Below are positions 37,601-61,714 of a stretch of DNA of 64,000 bases, piece by piece. The first letter of the stretch is position 1. Each line of letters begins with the position of its first letter. The stretch lies in the NCBI RefSeq assembly GCF_021347895.1, contig NC_067121.1:29499974-29563973 (forward strand). Reading direction: 5' to 3'. The translations under genes and the position numbers were made by a program. A model generated the notes under the pieces. It was not told where the DNA came from, did no database searches, and worked only from the letters and a program-made list of their open reading frames with translations. This DNA comes from Acanthochromis polyacanthus. Lineage: Eukaryota > Chordata > Actinopteri > Pomacentridae.

Positions 37601-40600
37601 TACTATGCCTACAAGACCCGCAGCAAGATTTGGCGCCACGGAAAAGCGAACATCTACTGGGACGAGCCGCTGGTCAGGCCGTCAGAGGGGCAGGATGTGC
37701 AGGACTGGGTGAGTCATGTGTTAAATATTCATTTGTTGTTGATTTTTCAACAGAAGATGGATGTGGATTGTGTTTTCTTAATCGATTGTATGTAAACGAG
37801 TCCATCATTTTTATTCCTCTTTCTTCCAGTCAGATAACAAAGCAAAAGTCAGACTGACATTACTGCTTATAACTGAATGATTGGAGTTGATAAATGAACA
37901 TAATAAAGGATTTTCATGTCTCTGTATTGACCATTGAGTTTCACAAACTCATATTACCTGCAGATGTTGACTCAGAGAATGTTGGTGTTTATCTTCGGCA
38001 CACCCAGGTTTCACTCTGAGTGATGATTAACCAGACCAGTGATAACAGCTTCACAGAAACAGTGACCGTCAGGCGGCGTTATATGGAGCTTAGTGACAGG
38101 AAACAGCCAGCAGACTCCTATAAAGTGATTCACTTCAAGGTTCAGACCTAAGTTGCAGTTTGTTGAAACACATATAATCACACACACACACACACACACA
38201 CACATATTTCCACACAGTCACACTGTTTGTTGAAGGACAAACTGAATAATGTGTATGTTGTAAAGCAGTCATTTACAGTATGCATTTAACATTTTTTAAC
38301 TGTAAGAAATTTCAGTTATTCTTTCACATAATATGCACTATTTAAGAAATCTGGCGTAGAACTGTGGGATGTTTGAAAGTAACAAAGCACTTTCAGCAGC
38401 CAAAAATCTCATTTTTCTGCAGATTTGAGGCACTTAGTATTATATATTTCAATAAACAGAGTTATTAACAAACTTCCTATAGAAAATGTGATTGCACTTC
38501 AGTGTATGTTTTACTTTTACTGACACTAACTTCTATATAATTTGCCCCAAAGCAAGAGAAAAGCCCGGTATTCATCTACAAGAATCTTTGAAGAGTCTTT
38601 TACACACAGGATTTTGAATATAGTACATTTTTGCAGAAGTCTTTATACCTAAAATTGTCTGGTATATCAAAGGGCATTGCACAGTGCTGTTCTGTGACAG
38701 CATTTAGGTGGGTGGAATATGTTAAAGTAACATCCACGTAAGGTTTCCCAGCAGAACATTGCATTGTAAGGAGATAATCAATGCTGTGACCGATCGATGT
38801 ACCTTATCATTCAGGTACTAAATCATTATAAAGCAATAACAAGGCACGAGTTAAAACTGCAGACTTAAAGAAGTCGGTGCCTCAGAATACAAAATAACTG
38901 ACTTTATGGCTGTGTGTGTACCAGCGGTATAATAATAACACTAGATATCGGATACGTCAGCTCATTCAAGGGGTTTTTGTTGTTTTTACTACTTTCTATA
39001 TTGTAGAACATAACTGAGGACACCAGAATTGTTGGATTAAAGGCAAAAAAGTTTAGCCAAAGCACAATATATTTTCATTTTAGATCTTCATAGTTGCCAC
39101 CTTTTGCTTTTATAACAGCTTTGTACACTTTTGGCATTCTCTCATCCAGCTTCTTACAGTTGTCACCTGGAGATTTTCCAACAGTCTTATGAAATTCCCA
39201 CGTATGTCGAGTTTTGTTGGCTGCTTTTCCTTCACTCCACAGTTCAACTGATCCCAAACCTGCTCAGTTTATGTCCAGTGACTGCGGAGGCCGCATCTTG
39301 TGAAGCATCATGGTCAAATAGCCCTTCACATGTAGGACGCATGTAGAAAACAAATGAGGTTCCCGCTCAGTGAAAGCCAGGTGTAGCTGCAGAGTGTTGG
39401 GGTGCTCATGCTGGTTAGGTTGTGCCTTGATCTTCACTATTCTTCTCCATGCATATCCTCCTGAGAACTGGCCCGTTCATTCATGTCCTCTGTAGTTGAC
39501 GTTTGTTTTTGATCCATATCGTTTGACTCATTTGAGCTACCCAACTAAATCCGGATGAGCTCCATAGAGGACATTCCTGCCTTTCCAATGATGTCTCATG
39601 TGATTGGGTGGGATGAGGGGAACTTTGTTGGACCCTGTTGACAGTTTAATTTATGTTCAGTTTATTTTAGTATCTTTAAATTTCATTAGAAAATGGACTG
39701 ATGTTCTTGTTTTCTTGTCAGCCTATTTTGATTTCAAAATATGGCTGTTTTTTTTGTTGGTGTTTGTTATATTTAACAGTAAAATCTTTCTGTCTGCTAC
39801 AGTGGACACACTATAAAATTTTCAGAAAAATCGAAATTGTGAGTTGTTGTTTTAGCTCGAAAAAGGCGGGAAATCCCAAAAAAGGTAAATGAAAGATACT
39901 TCTATTACTCGGTTCTCAGAAGGATGTACCATCACCTCACCTTTTCTGCTTCTCACAAAGACAAGTTGTGTTCGCTTAGACTCAGGTTATGAGATTTGGC
40001 TTCTCTGTTTTTTTGGTTTTTGAGCTTCACAAAGAGATGAGCAGAACAGGGGGGGAAAAAACTTTTGAGAACAGTAACAAAAAAAAAACCCAAACATTTC
40101 ATGCAGCAGATATTCCTGGCGACCTCTCAGAGTGAACATCCTGTGTGAGGCTCAGCGTCCTGCAGCATCAGTCCTGCAGCAGGTATCAGGTACTCATGCT
40201 GCCTCAGAGCCCGGTGCTGTTTGTTACTTCTCAGCGGGAGCCTCATGCGGTGTTTAGCAGTGATTAATCTATTAGAGTGGCAGCGTGCTATGAATGTACC
40301 ATGTCCACCATGACTCATTTTGGAAAGGAGAAACATACTGAATTTTATCCAGCGAGGCCCTGGCCTACATTCTGCCTATTGCTGCAAAACGTGCAGCGGG
40401 TGGCTTCATCGAGATGCAGGACCCTATTCTGGGGCGCTCTGGTATCGCAGTGAAGATGCTTGCCTTGCAGGGAGGCATATATAATGTATGTGGCATGTAT
40501 AATGTATAAAAAGGGTTGAGTTGCCTCTGTGTTGCCGTGTGAATCCCTACAGAGCGTGGTGGCACTAAATGATTCAGTCAGTGAAGGGGCTGCTACACAC

Positions 40601-43600
40601 TGCTGCAGATTAGACTCCTGGCAAAGAAGTCATTTCCCTGTGTTTTGTGCTGCATTGTTGTTTAACACAACTGGAAAGAGGGATAATTGAGACCGGAATG
40701 TAGAAAAAGGAGAAAGCTGTATTGATTTTTCAGAACCGTTTGTTGCTTGTGTTGAAAAGGAGACACAATTAATATTAATCAACATCAGCAGGAGCAGAAG
40801 AGAAGTCAGATTGTCAGCGTGATGTGATGAAGTGTGCAGCTGAAGATGAGAGAGATATCTACGTTTATGCTGCAGACATTTTTTACTAGTTACAAAAATA
40901 ACAAAATAATGGGTCAAATTGATGATTAAGAGAAAAATATCATTATGTTAACTGCAAAATATTTGCTCCTTAAAACTGTTTAAACTGTAAATGAAATAAA
41001 TTAGATTTTTTTTTTAAGTTTTGAGACATCTTTTAACATTTTATTGTTCTGAGATGGAAGTTTTTGATCATTTTTTGACCTTTGGTAAACTACAAAATAG
41101 AAATATCTGTGCATTTAGGCAAAAAATGGAAATTATTAGTTGCAGAGCTAAATGCAATTTAGATTTCTGGATTTAATGTTTCACAGAAAGCATCAGTTTC
41201 ACAAATACTGACTGAATAGCACGGAAAATTAATAACACTTGACCTCTCTGCAGCTTTCCGGGAGATTCTCCACGCAGATGATCGTCCTGCGACTCCACAT
41301 TAATGAGATCTGTTTCACAGTCTGCCTTTTTCAGACATCAGCTCAGTGGATCCTGATCCTGTGTGACTCCGCTGTGATCCAGAAATAGGTCAAAGACTGG
41401 GAGTCATTAATGATGCATGATACCGTATGACAGCAGATTACACCGAGCATGATGCAGATTCACATTCGCATTCTTTTGTTTCATTTGAGGTGCTTTCGTG
41501 TTATGGCTGCAATGCTGTATTTCAATTTTTTTTTTTTTTGCACTTTCAGCACCTGCAACTTCACCGGGTTACACTGTAGGTGTTAAAATTTTCTGTTTGA
41601 TCAGAACATGTAATGATTTCCCTCCTGCCTCAGTGTTTTCAGTGTGCTGGTAGAGATATGACTCACAGTTGAGCTTCATGTCAGATGCAGATGAGAAATT
41701 TATTTAGTGTGTTTATTGTAATTAATTGGCTCTGTTAGTTGTTGAAAGAGAGCATTCGAGGTGACGCACAGATTCGTCCCGGAGGAAAGGGCTTCTGCTC
41801 TCTGGGGCTAATGGATGTTCGAGCTTTCACACTGTGTCACGCTGAGGCCAAGGCTACTGTGTGTGTGTGTGTTCGTCCTTGTATTTGTCTGGCTACATGC
41901 ATACATGTCTGGCAGTGACACAGCTTCTCTCAGCCAAGTGTTTTTGAGTGCAGCGCGCTGTTCAATATAGAGAACTCTGCAGCTCTGCACTTCACTGCTT
42001 CTCCTCCCAGCATGAAAAATACATTTGATTCCTAGTTATCTCATATATACCGTGATGCTAAATACAAAGTGACATGAAGATCCACAATTTCTGCATCCAC
42101 GTGCACAGAATTTAGATGGCTAAACGCTAAAAAACAGCACCCAGTCGGTTTATAATTTGAGTCTCCTGATATCGTCTCAGGTGAATCACGTTGGAGAAGC
42201 TCGCAGCACCCAGCAGGCGCCAACTGTTGTTGTGTCGGAGAGAGCGGCACCTGACCCGAGGGCAGAGAACAGCGTGGTCTCCTACGGCAACGGAACAGTC
42301 AGCATCCACAGTGACGGAAATTATAAAAGCAACAGGTGAGTGACGGTGGCAGCTGATGGCTCGATGATGCAGGAACACCACAGGGACAAAAAACAGGACA
42401 TGTGAGCAGAACATGTGTCAGTCCTGAGCCTGGTGAGGACACAGACTGATGCCACGTTTGGCAAATAATCACGCATTCTTCTCCGTTTAAACCATGTGAA
42501 TTACAGTGATCTGTTCTCTGATGATGGACTTTATTAAAGGTCATGTGATGAAGAAATGAACATTTCGCACGCCCACTTTCAATCAGTCGTGCTTTTGAAT
42601 ATGCAGTGAGTTCAATAAAACGATCAATAAACAAGTTTTCAGGTGGAGCTGATTGCACAACTGTAAATATATCAAAAACCTTTTTATTGATATACTTTGG
42701 TACAGGCTGAAACATCTCAAAATCCACTTATCACTACTATGATTACAGTGAAAGAAGCATTTGTTATGCTTTGGTTGAGCTGTAATCTAGGAATTTTTAG
42801 AACAGGTTTCATTACTTCAGTATCACTGACTCCTTTTTATTAGCTCTTTAATCTGCATTTTTAATCAAATGCCAACGTTTGTTGAATTTTGTCAAACCTC
42901 ACTTAGCCCTGAAATGTCATAGAGTGACTTATTCACAGAGTCAAAAGTTATTTACATTTTTAGAGCGATTACTGATGAAGTTTGGGAAGTTTTTTTCTTA
43001 GTTTTTGATGTTTTTTTTTTTTTTTTTTTAAATAGCCAGGGATTTAAGGGGTTTAATAGATTGCTTTTAAATTTGGTTCACGTCCCCTCAGGATGGTTTG
43101 TCATCACTTTACTTGCCCACAGACTAGATCCCTCATCAGATTAAACTTTGCATTTGCCCAATTTGTTGATGCGTCACCAAATACCTAAAGACATCCCCAT
43201 CAGCCTCATATGTATTTTATACAAATTAGCAACATGCTAACATGCTAAATCAAGATGGTGAACTTGATAAATATTATACCAACTAAACATCAACATGTTA
43301 GCATTGTGATAATGTTAGCGTTTGCTTTTCTAACACTTGTGCGTTGCTTTTCCATAGTTTCCCTGCAAACAACAGTAACAGTCGAGGAGGTGAGCCTCTC
43401 TACCAGAACACCAGAGCAGCAGTTTGCTCCAGCAGCTCCTCAGATGAGACCAACGGTGTCAGGAAACCTCCTCCTCATTATGTGAAGAAGGAACAGAGGA
43501 AGAGCAAAGAACCATTACCTGCTGCTCAGGTGATGGTCGAGTCCCAGTATGAAACTGGTTACACCACAGGAGACACTGGAAATGAGCTGGACCGGGACCA

Positions 43601-46207
43601 CACAGGTCACCTCTACAGGTAATGCTGCAAAATCAGTGAGGTTCACATCTGAGGGTGTGTTTAAGCAAAGGGAAGTGTATTTGTATTCATCTTGTACACA
43701 GGGGCAGTTACATAATGAATTAAAAATGGAAAATTCAACATACAGCCAAGTTTTAAACTACAAAGTAAGAGTGAATGCCAATACAGAATTATAAATTAGG
43801 AAAATGCATACTGTAGCTTGATTTAAATTGCTGGTGCAGTCAGTTTTTCTTGAGTTTTTTAATGTTAAAAAGACGTGCAGAAGTTCAAGACTTAATTTAA
43901 TGAGTTTCACTGAAAAGTTGCGGAGTCTGCATGCTTGTTCTGAGACATTTCCTCCCCTTAAAATATGAGAATATCATTTCAGTTATACAAGAAGAAAAGT
44001 ATGAAATTTTAAGATGTTGAGAATCAGTGTAGATGTTGACTAAGCAAGAAAAATAAGCAGCAGTGTCAGTCTTTAAAATCCACTTGGTTGCGCCTGTTTT
44101 AAAGATTTAAGACCAATATTAAAGTCAGAACTTTTTTCATATCAGTTAGTTTTTTTATCAGAGAAAATAAGACAGTGTCAGCATTATTTCAGACAACGCT
44201 TCCATCTGTCCTTTAACTGTTATATTGATTTTTATTCAATATTTGCTTAAATACTGATACAGAGATAATTTTATAATAATTACTTAATGTCTTGTTTTTT
44301 CCCCCCAGGCTTTACCCAGAGATCATTACAGATGAGCAGCGGCGCAAGTATAAGAAGGAGTTTGACTCAGATCTGTTGAGCTATAAGAGCCTCTGCAGTG
44401 AAATGGACAACATCAGTGACCAGATGCACAAGCTGAGCCGAGAGCTGGACACGTTGGACGAAGGCTCCATGAAGTACCAGGTAGAGGAAACCAGGAGGTG
44501 GGAGGTGGAAGATAAAGGGCAGACTGCCTGGAGAATATGTAGTCATAGTTAAACGGTTCATCTGTAGTCCACTGAACATTCAGACAGAGTTCAGTCACTT
44601 CCATGCATGCTTAATTTATATCAAGACTCACTTTTAACGCGTTTCCTTATCGAACCAGCTCAAATGATTGTTTTTACTGAACTGCGTCCAGTTTTACTCA
44701 CTCTGCACCTGCAACCTGAAATAACAAGCAGAACAAAATAAAGCTTGACTCATTTTCATCCTTGGAGCAATTTAGGTTTTCAATTTGTTCTCATCTCACT
44801 TCCAGCTGTTCTTGTTTTAGTGGATTCAATTTGTGTTAAATCTTAGTTGCTCTATTTATTCCTGATGGCTCTATTCCTTCACTGATTTGCCTCTTTAGTA
44901 GTTTTCATCACCAATTTGCACTCATACAGAGTCTGTTTATTTGCATTTTTGCCCAGCCATGCTGCACGTGAGGCCTCCTTCTCAGTGTTTTTAAATGCAG
45001 GTTGAATTAAATGTACTTTTTTCCTGTTGTTCTATTATATGCATTTGGTATCGTATATTTTTGTACTACAATTTCACAATTTTCTGATATAATTTAATGC
45101 ATTAGGTCATCAGAAGCAGTGAGAGCATTTCTGTTTCCGTTTTCAGGGTGTGGCAGATGAGTATAACCGACTGAAGGACCTCAAAAGGGTGAGTGCAGTT
45201 AAATCTATCACATCATAATAGGAATTTAGTGGTATAGTTGGATATTTTGTGAATTAGGCAATGAGATTTCAGCTGAAAAAAGAAGAGGAGATTGAGACTA
45301 CTGTTATACCCATACTAAGCTACAATCACCTGCTTATTAGCTTAGCTTAGATTAGCTTAGCATAAAGACCAATAGCAGGGAAACTTTGGTGCAAAGGTAA
45401 CATTGTTTGTTTGGGTGCAGTAACTACCTGGAATGGTTTTTATTTAGCAACCTCTCCAAATTTAAATTAACGCTAAACAACAAAATTTGGTGTAGTATTT
45501 TTCATATTTTAGTCCTAAATGTGGCAATAGATTTAAAAAAAAAAAAAAAGTGTATATACGGTTGTTTTGTTGTCATTATGCCTCTATTTGAACAGGCCTG
45601 TGTATTAGAAAATGGTGGAAGGTCACCAGAGGGGGCGCTGCACGGCGAGTAGAGTGCACATTTAAAGAGCCAATTATTAGTTCAGGTGTGGCATACGAGA
45701 GATCCATTGTTTTTGACTGTGGGCTGACGCAATCTGGCGTGTAAAGGCGGTGTGCTTTGAGTTGAAGTTTGGACATTTGATTGTTGTTTTTTGAGCCAAA
45801 ATAAATGGATAGGCATATCCAACCAAAGGAAGTGACTTGCTGTACTGTTTGTGGATGCAAGGAGCCAAGAAGCGAGTACAAAACCGGGAAACTGCGTCAC
45901 CAGCAGCGTTTGTACACTTAAACCACGTCCATGAATAATGGGAGCCGTGAGTCTCTGACACCCTTATTTTAGGGGCTGAATATTTTGGGAGTTCCTGCTT
46001 TAAATGAAATCAATAAGCACATTCCTTAAAATGTCAAGCTACTACTGCTGCTACTGATTCTGTACATTGTTTAATAGCTGCTTGTGTACATTCCTGTTTT
46101 CCTAGACGGCAGACTATCAAGCAAAGAAGAAGCAGTGCAAAGAACTTCGGCAGAAACTTTTCCACATCAAACGTCTGGTGAAAATCTACGACCAAGGTCT
46201 GTGTTAG
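34652..46207 (+). CDS. ocln: Occludin
   Basis: Four-pass MARVEL protein of bicellular tight junctions that binds ZO-1 through its C-terminal ELL domain. Coding exons: 34652-35200, 37258-37461, 37547-37708, 42181-42335, 43358-43618, 44309-44480, 45147-45188, 46106-46207 (TAG). Joined length is about 548 aa (human 522). Residues 1-66 are Tyr/Pro/Ser-rich (start MYEPRYYDSPPVYSPP). TM1 is near 72-93, followed by an extracellular Gly/Tyr loop (GFGYGGYG, GYYGGSYGYGGSY). TM2 is near 135-157, TM3 near 171-191 across the first intron, and TM4 (AVAFVLGLFVVLVLSLAAYY) starts at 252. The ELL domain (RLYPEIITDEQRRKYKKEFD ... KQCKELRQKLFHIKRLVKIY) fills about 445-548. Exon 37258-37461 uses donor GTTAGA by homology; a stronger GTAAAT nine bases later would add Val-Arg-Gly in frame. 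It could be either fish occludin paralogue; synteny suggests the nr2f6-linked one. Confidence 0.96.
35437..35793. mobile_element. 357-bp hAT-like MITE with perfect 20-bp inverted ends
   Basis: The left end CTAGCCTAGCCGCGCTAGAC is exactly the reverse complement of the right end. It is flanked by AATCCAA at 35430-35436 and 35794-35800. With the ambiguous G the duplication can be read as 8 bp, GAATCCAA, as for hAT elements. No coding potential. It lies in ocln intron 1 after the first coding exon. The perfect ends and duplication suggest a fairly recent insertion. Confidence 0.85.
35801..37257. other. ocln intron remainder, nothing recognised
   Basis: The sequence between the MITE and the second coding exon has only short, non-homologous ORFs and no matched repeat. 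The pyrimidine tract and acceptor TTCTAG close it at 37257. Confidence 0.5.
37709..42180. other. Large ocln intron (4.5 kb)
   Basis: It separates the transmembrane part of occludin from its cytoplasmic tail. It holds an (AC)n microsatellite at about 38177-38203, the Tc1 relic at 38955-39450, and homopolymer tracts (for example A at 40079-40088 and T at 41527-41540). No exon seen. Short ORFs near 40127-40565 lack family features. Confidence 0.55.
38955..39450 (-). mobile_element. Truncated Tc1-like transposon relic, second family
   Basis: On the minus strand, 39075-39257 encodes MPKVYKAVIKAKGGNYEDLK, the decayed C-terminus of a Tc1 transposase (family ends in AVI(D/K)AKGG). Upstream on that strand are degraded matches to the rest of the gene, such as the complement of GGTCAAATAGCCCTTCACAT and GTGACTGCGGAGGCCGC. 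The plus-strand left part (CTCATTCAAGGGGTTTTTGT) matches the 3' untranslated end of such elements. Several frameshifts and the missing 5' end show it is dead. It is distinct from the two full-length copies. Confidence 0.7.
43075..43330. repeat. Fish interspersed repeat with ACATGCTAACATGCTAA motif
   Basis: CCCCATCAGCCTCATATGTA, then TTAGCAACATGCTAACATGC, AAGATGGTGAACTTGATAAA and CATCAACATGTTAGCATTGT form the order of a dispersed fish repeat I recognise. A related fragment is at 20971-21035. It sits in an ocln intron, immediately upstream of the exon at 43358. Confidence 0.6.
45235..45420 (+). repeat. Fish TTAGCTTAGCATAAAGAC-type interspersed repeat
   Basis: GTTGGATATTTTGTGAATTA precedes GCTTAGCTTAGATTAGCTTA, GCATAAAGACCAATAGCAGG and GAAACTTTGGTGCAAAGGTAA. 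It belongs to the family seen more weakly at 13310-13620 and inverted at about 21400-21480. In an ocln intron. Confidence 0.55.
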
Positions 46208-46593
46208 TGTATGCTGAACTGACGAAGGGTGAAAAAAACAAGCATTCAACAACTAAAACCTCCTTTTTCCCTGGAAGCTTCCTGCAGGACGAACCAACAT
46301 GACCCTCACTGTGACCTTATAGAACCTCAAGTCTGTTTTCAACATTAATATTAACATCAGAACAGAGCTATTAATACTTTACACCCTGTGTGGTTTCAGA
46401 ACAAACTAAACTCTCAAGCAGTTATATTTCTATCATATCTAGTGTCAGACTTTTCCTTTCAGTTGCGATTTAAATTGAACACATGCTTGATTGTTACACA
46501 ATATTGTTGTATTGTAGCAATGAATGTCTGTTTTTATATGCAAATAATGTATTTAATGATGGGATACACTGAAAGACAAGCAGATGTAATGTA

Positions 46594-46599
46594 AATAAA
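46594..46599 (+). terminator. AATAAA polyadenylation signal of ocln
   Basis: The hexamer lies 387 bp after the ocln stop in AT-rich 3' sequence (GTAAATAAAGCAACAGTG). It is the first canonical signal downstream of the stop that I could find. Confidence 0.6.
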
Positions 46600-48759
46600 G
46601 CAACAGTGTCTATTTCCATTAACACACGTTTACATCAGCAGTACATGTTGCAGTGTTTATTTGGCATTCTTCATACAGATTACACTTTTTCCACGTAGTT
46701 TGAAAAAACAAACTAACATAACAAAAGACACATTGTCATCTTTTGATTCTTTTAATAACGTTGTCATACACATGAAGTTGTAAATCTTAAGAACTCAGTA
46801 ACACAAACATAAGAAAACATTAAGAGTATATTTATCTATCCCCCCCCCCCCCCTCTACGACATGGTTGAGTTGTTGACTAAAAGAAGAAATACCCAAATA
46901 ACATCCACCAGGCCCGATGGTAGATCAAGAAGCAGAGTTAAGACTTTTGACTGAGTTTCCCCATCTATAAATGCTGAAATATGTGTGATTTTTTTGTTGT
47001 GTCATTTAAAATATGTGTGATTTTGCAAACTCGCCTCTCGAACTACCAGCGTGAGGTAAATCCTGGTGGAATATCTTCTTTTAACTCGTCACATAGTGTG
47101 ATGTTTTGGCATTGAATTTCCTCCCAGTGCGGTCTCTCCACCGATTCTCATCCGTTACAACATCGTCTCACATCATTCACAACAGCAGAGACTCACTCAG
47201 GATGCTCTGAGATGAGAGCGTGAACAGCTCTGCGTCGTATTAGCTGTAATGGCGTTAAGCTTCTTTCTTGACATCTGAAGAGATGACGGAGGTATTTTCA
47301 TGTAGGTAGGAAAAAACCCCTTTAGGAGCTACCAGTGAAAGCAATACTTTAATGTTTAAATCAACCTTGAATTACATAATGTAAAAGAAGGAAACAACTT
47401 AGCAGAGATCCAAAACAACATTTGAACATGCAAAAAGATAAAGTTGGCCTCCATATATATGTACATTTTAATACATTTCCAAGAGATCGTTACCCCAGAA
47501 ACTGTACTAATTAACTGGTGTTTAACTGGTAGTGTTGCTCATAAACTCTGATCACCAGCTGCATCTGTCGAGCTAATTCTTAGTATTCTTTGTTATTATT
47601 TCTCGTAGGTGTGCGGCTGCTTTTTCTCAATAAAAAGAAAGCTTGAACCAAATAAAGTTAAATGCGCCTTTTCTCAGTCAGTCAAAACTAATATTTTAAA
47701 GACAACTGAAAAAATCACTTTGGGGATCTTCTTTTCAAAAGACACAAGACAAATGCTTGTGATGCACGTAAGACTCGTATTTCATCGGCGTCCCAAATTC
47801 ATACTGAATAACAAGGCAGTTGTCAAAAAGAAGGCGGTTTCTGGTGAACAAAATTTACAGAGGTTCGTGTTTAGGAAATATCAGACTAAAGCATTCTGAT
47901 GTCTAGTGAGGTATTAGTCCGTTCTTATGCAAGTGTGGCTTTTTTTCTCTTTTAAATCATCTTCGACTACAGCGACAGCGAGCCCTGTGGATGAATCTAA
48001 ATGCACTGTTCACTCCATGGTCAGGCAGTCACAAGAGTCCACTCATCTCTAATATTTCTATTTCAAAACCATCTCTGAGGATGACGTGATAGACTTTGGT
48101 GATTTCTCCTTGGATTTCTTTCACTTCCTTTCCAGTTCTTTTGCTTCTTCCTCAGCGTCGAGGTGAGAGAGCAGCAGATTCTGGAGTGTCCCTTCGACAA
48201 CGAGGCCCGCAGCTTTCAGCCTGTTTAATTAGCTCCACTGTAATAATGATTCTGTATCATCATCATCGTGTTATGCGCTTGAAAAGGTCACTGTATCACA
48301 AATGGTGAGCCATGGAAAATGAGCCCAGTGTGGGGAAAAACTGCTCCCCTTACTGTCAGTGGCAGGACAGTTTTATCTGTAGCAGGGTGCTGCTGCCCTC
48401 TACATGGATCTGTGGTGTGTTTAGTCACTCGAGTATGTGGGTGGTAACATGACTGGCTGTGGCGGCCATATCGGAGCCCAGCGTGAGGAGCTGGTCTCTT
48501 GGCCTGAGATCTGGCACCAGAACGAACTGCGCTGGCAACCATTCAGCTCCAGCCTGGCACTCTCTTCTCTGGAGGCCCACGTGGAGACCGAGGGCTCGTT
48601 TTCATGGAGGGGAATTGAGCGGTTACAGTACAGTACATATGACGGCCAGCTGGCACTGCAGTTTGATAACCCACACAGATGGATAGTGATGAGTCAGGAG
48701 GTTTCCTGTGGGTCCTTGTCGTCACTAATCCCAGACGGAGACCTCGCCCTGTCAGGGAG
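46600..48759. other. Convergent intergenic region and probable nr2f6 3' UTR
   Basis: The tail-to-tail gap between ocln (+) and nr2f6 (-). Sequence adjoining 48759 is presumably the 3' UTR of nr2f6 on the minus strand. A C homopolymer (about 46842-46854) occurs near the ocln side. A 33-codon exon-like frame on the minus strand at 48121-48220 is discussed as a finding. I could not select a polyadenylation site for nr2f6. Confidence 0.45.
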
Positions 48760-61050
<12,291 letters not shown>

Positions 61051-61359
61051 TATTGTAGTGTCCAGTCGCAGCAAGCAGTCATGGAAGAGCAAAGGGATCA
61101 CAGACATGCTGGTGCTCCAAATTTTCCCGTAATGTTACTTTAAAGGCCATTTCATCTCCAATCTCCACATTTTTAAAACAAATTCTGCTTGTCTATTTCT
61201 GATTTGTCTAAACATTTTCTAGGAATAAAATAGGGTATATATATTAAGGTATTTATGAAATAAATCTTCTTCAAACTCTGGTTTATGCCTAGAAAGTGGG
61301 GTCTGAAAATGAAGATCATGCCCATATCAGAAAAAGTAGATTTTGTTAGTTATATAGAG

Positions 61360-61704
61360 AGCTGCACAGTAGCCCAGTGGTGTTGCCTTGCAGCTACAAG
61401 ATCCTGGTTCTCATTGCGGCCTCAGCCTGGGATCTTTCTGCATGGAGTTTGCATGTTCTCCCTGTGCATGTGTGGGTTTTCTCTGGGTACTCCGGCTTCC
61501 TCCCCCCGTCCAAAAACATGCTGAGGTTAACTGGTGATTCTAAATTGTCTGTAGGTGTGAATGTGAGAGTGATTGTTCGTCCGTATATGTAGCCCTGCGA
61601 CAGACTGGTGACCTGTCCTGCCTTCACTTTTAGTCAGCTGGGATAGGCTCCAGCCCCCTGCGACCCTAGTGAGGATTGAGCGGTGTGTAGATAATGGATG
61701 GATA
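61360..61704 (+). mobile_element. Fish interspersed retroposon, forward orientation
   Basis: Starts GCTGCACAGTAGCCCAGTGG, passes TGGAGTTTGCATGTTCTCCC and GGGATAGGCTCCAGCCCCCT, and ends in an ATGG-type tail (TAATGGATGGATA). It is bounded by an imperfect 10-bp duplication, TTATATAGAG (61350-61359) and TTATGTAGAG (61705-61714). Same family as 7993-8363, opposite strand. Confidence 0.8.
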
Positions 61705-61714
61705 TTATGTAGAG

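Noticed and set aside
45787..45916. Cys-rich plus-strand frame (TCCTVCGCKEPRSEYKTGKL) considered as a THAP-like zinc finger
   Set aside because: The Cys/His spacing does not meet the C2CH pattern and the frame stops within about 40 codons.
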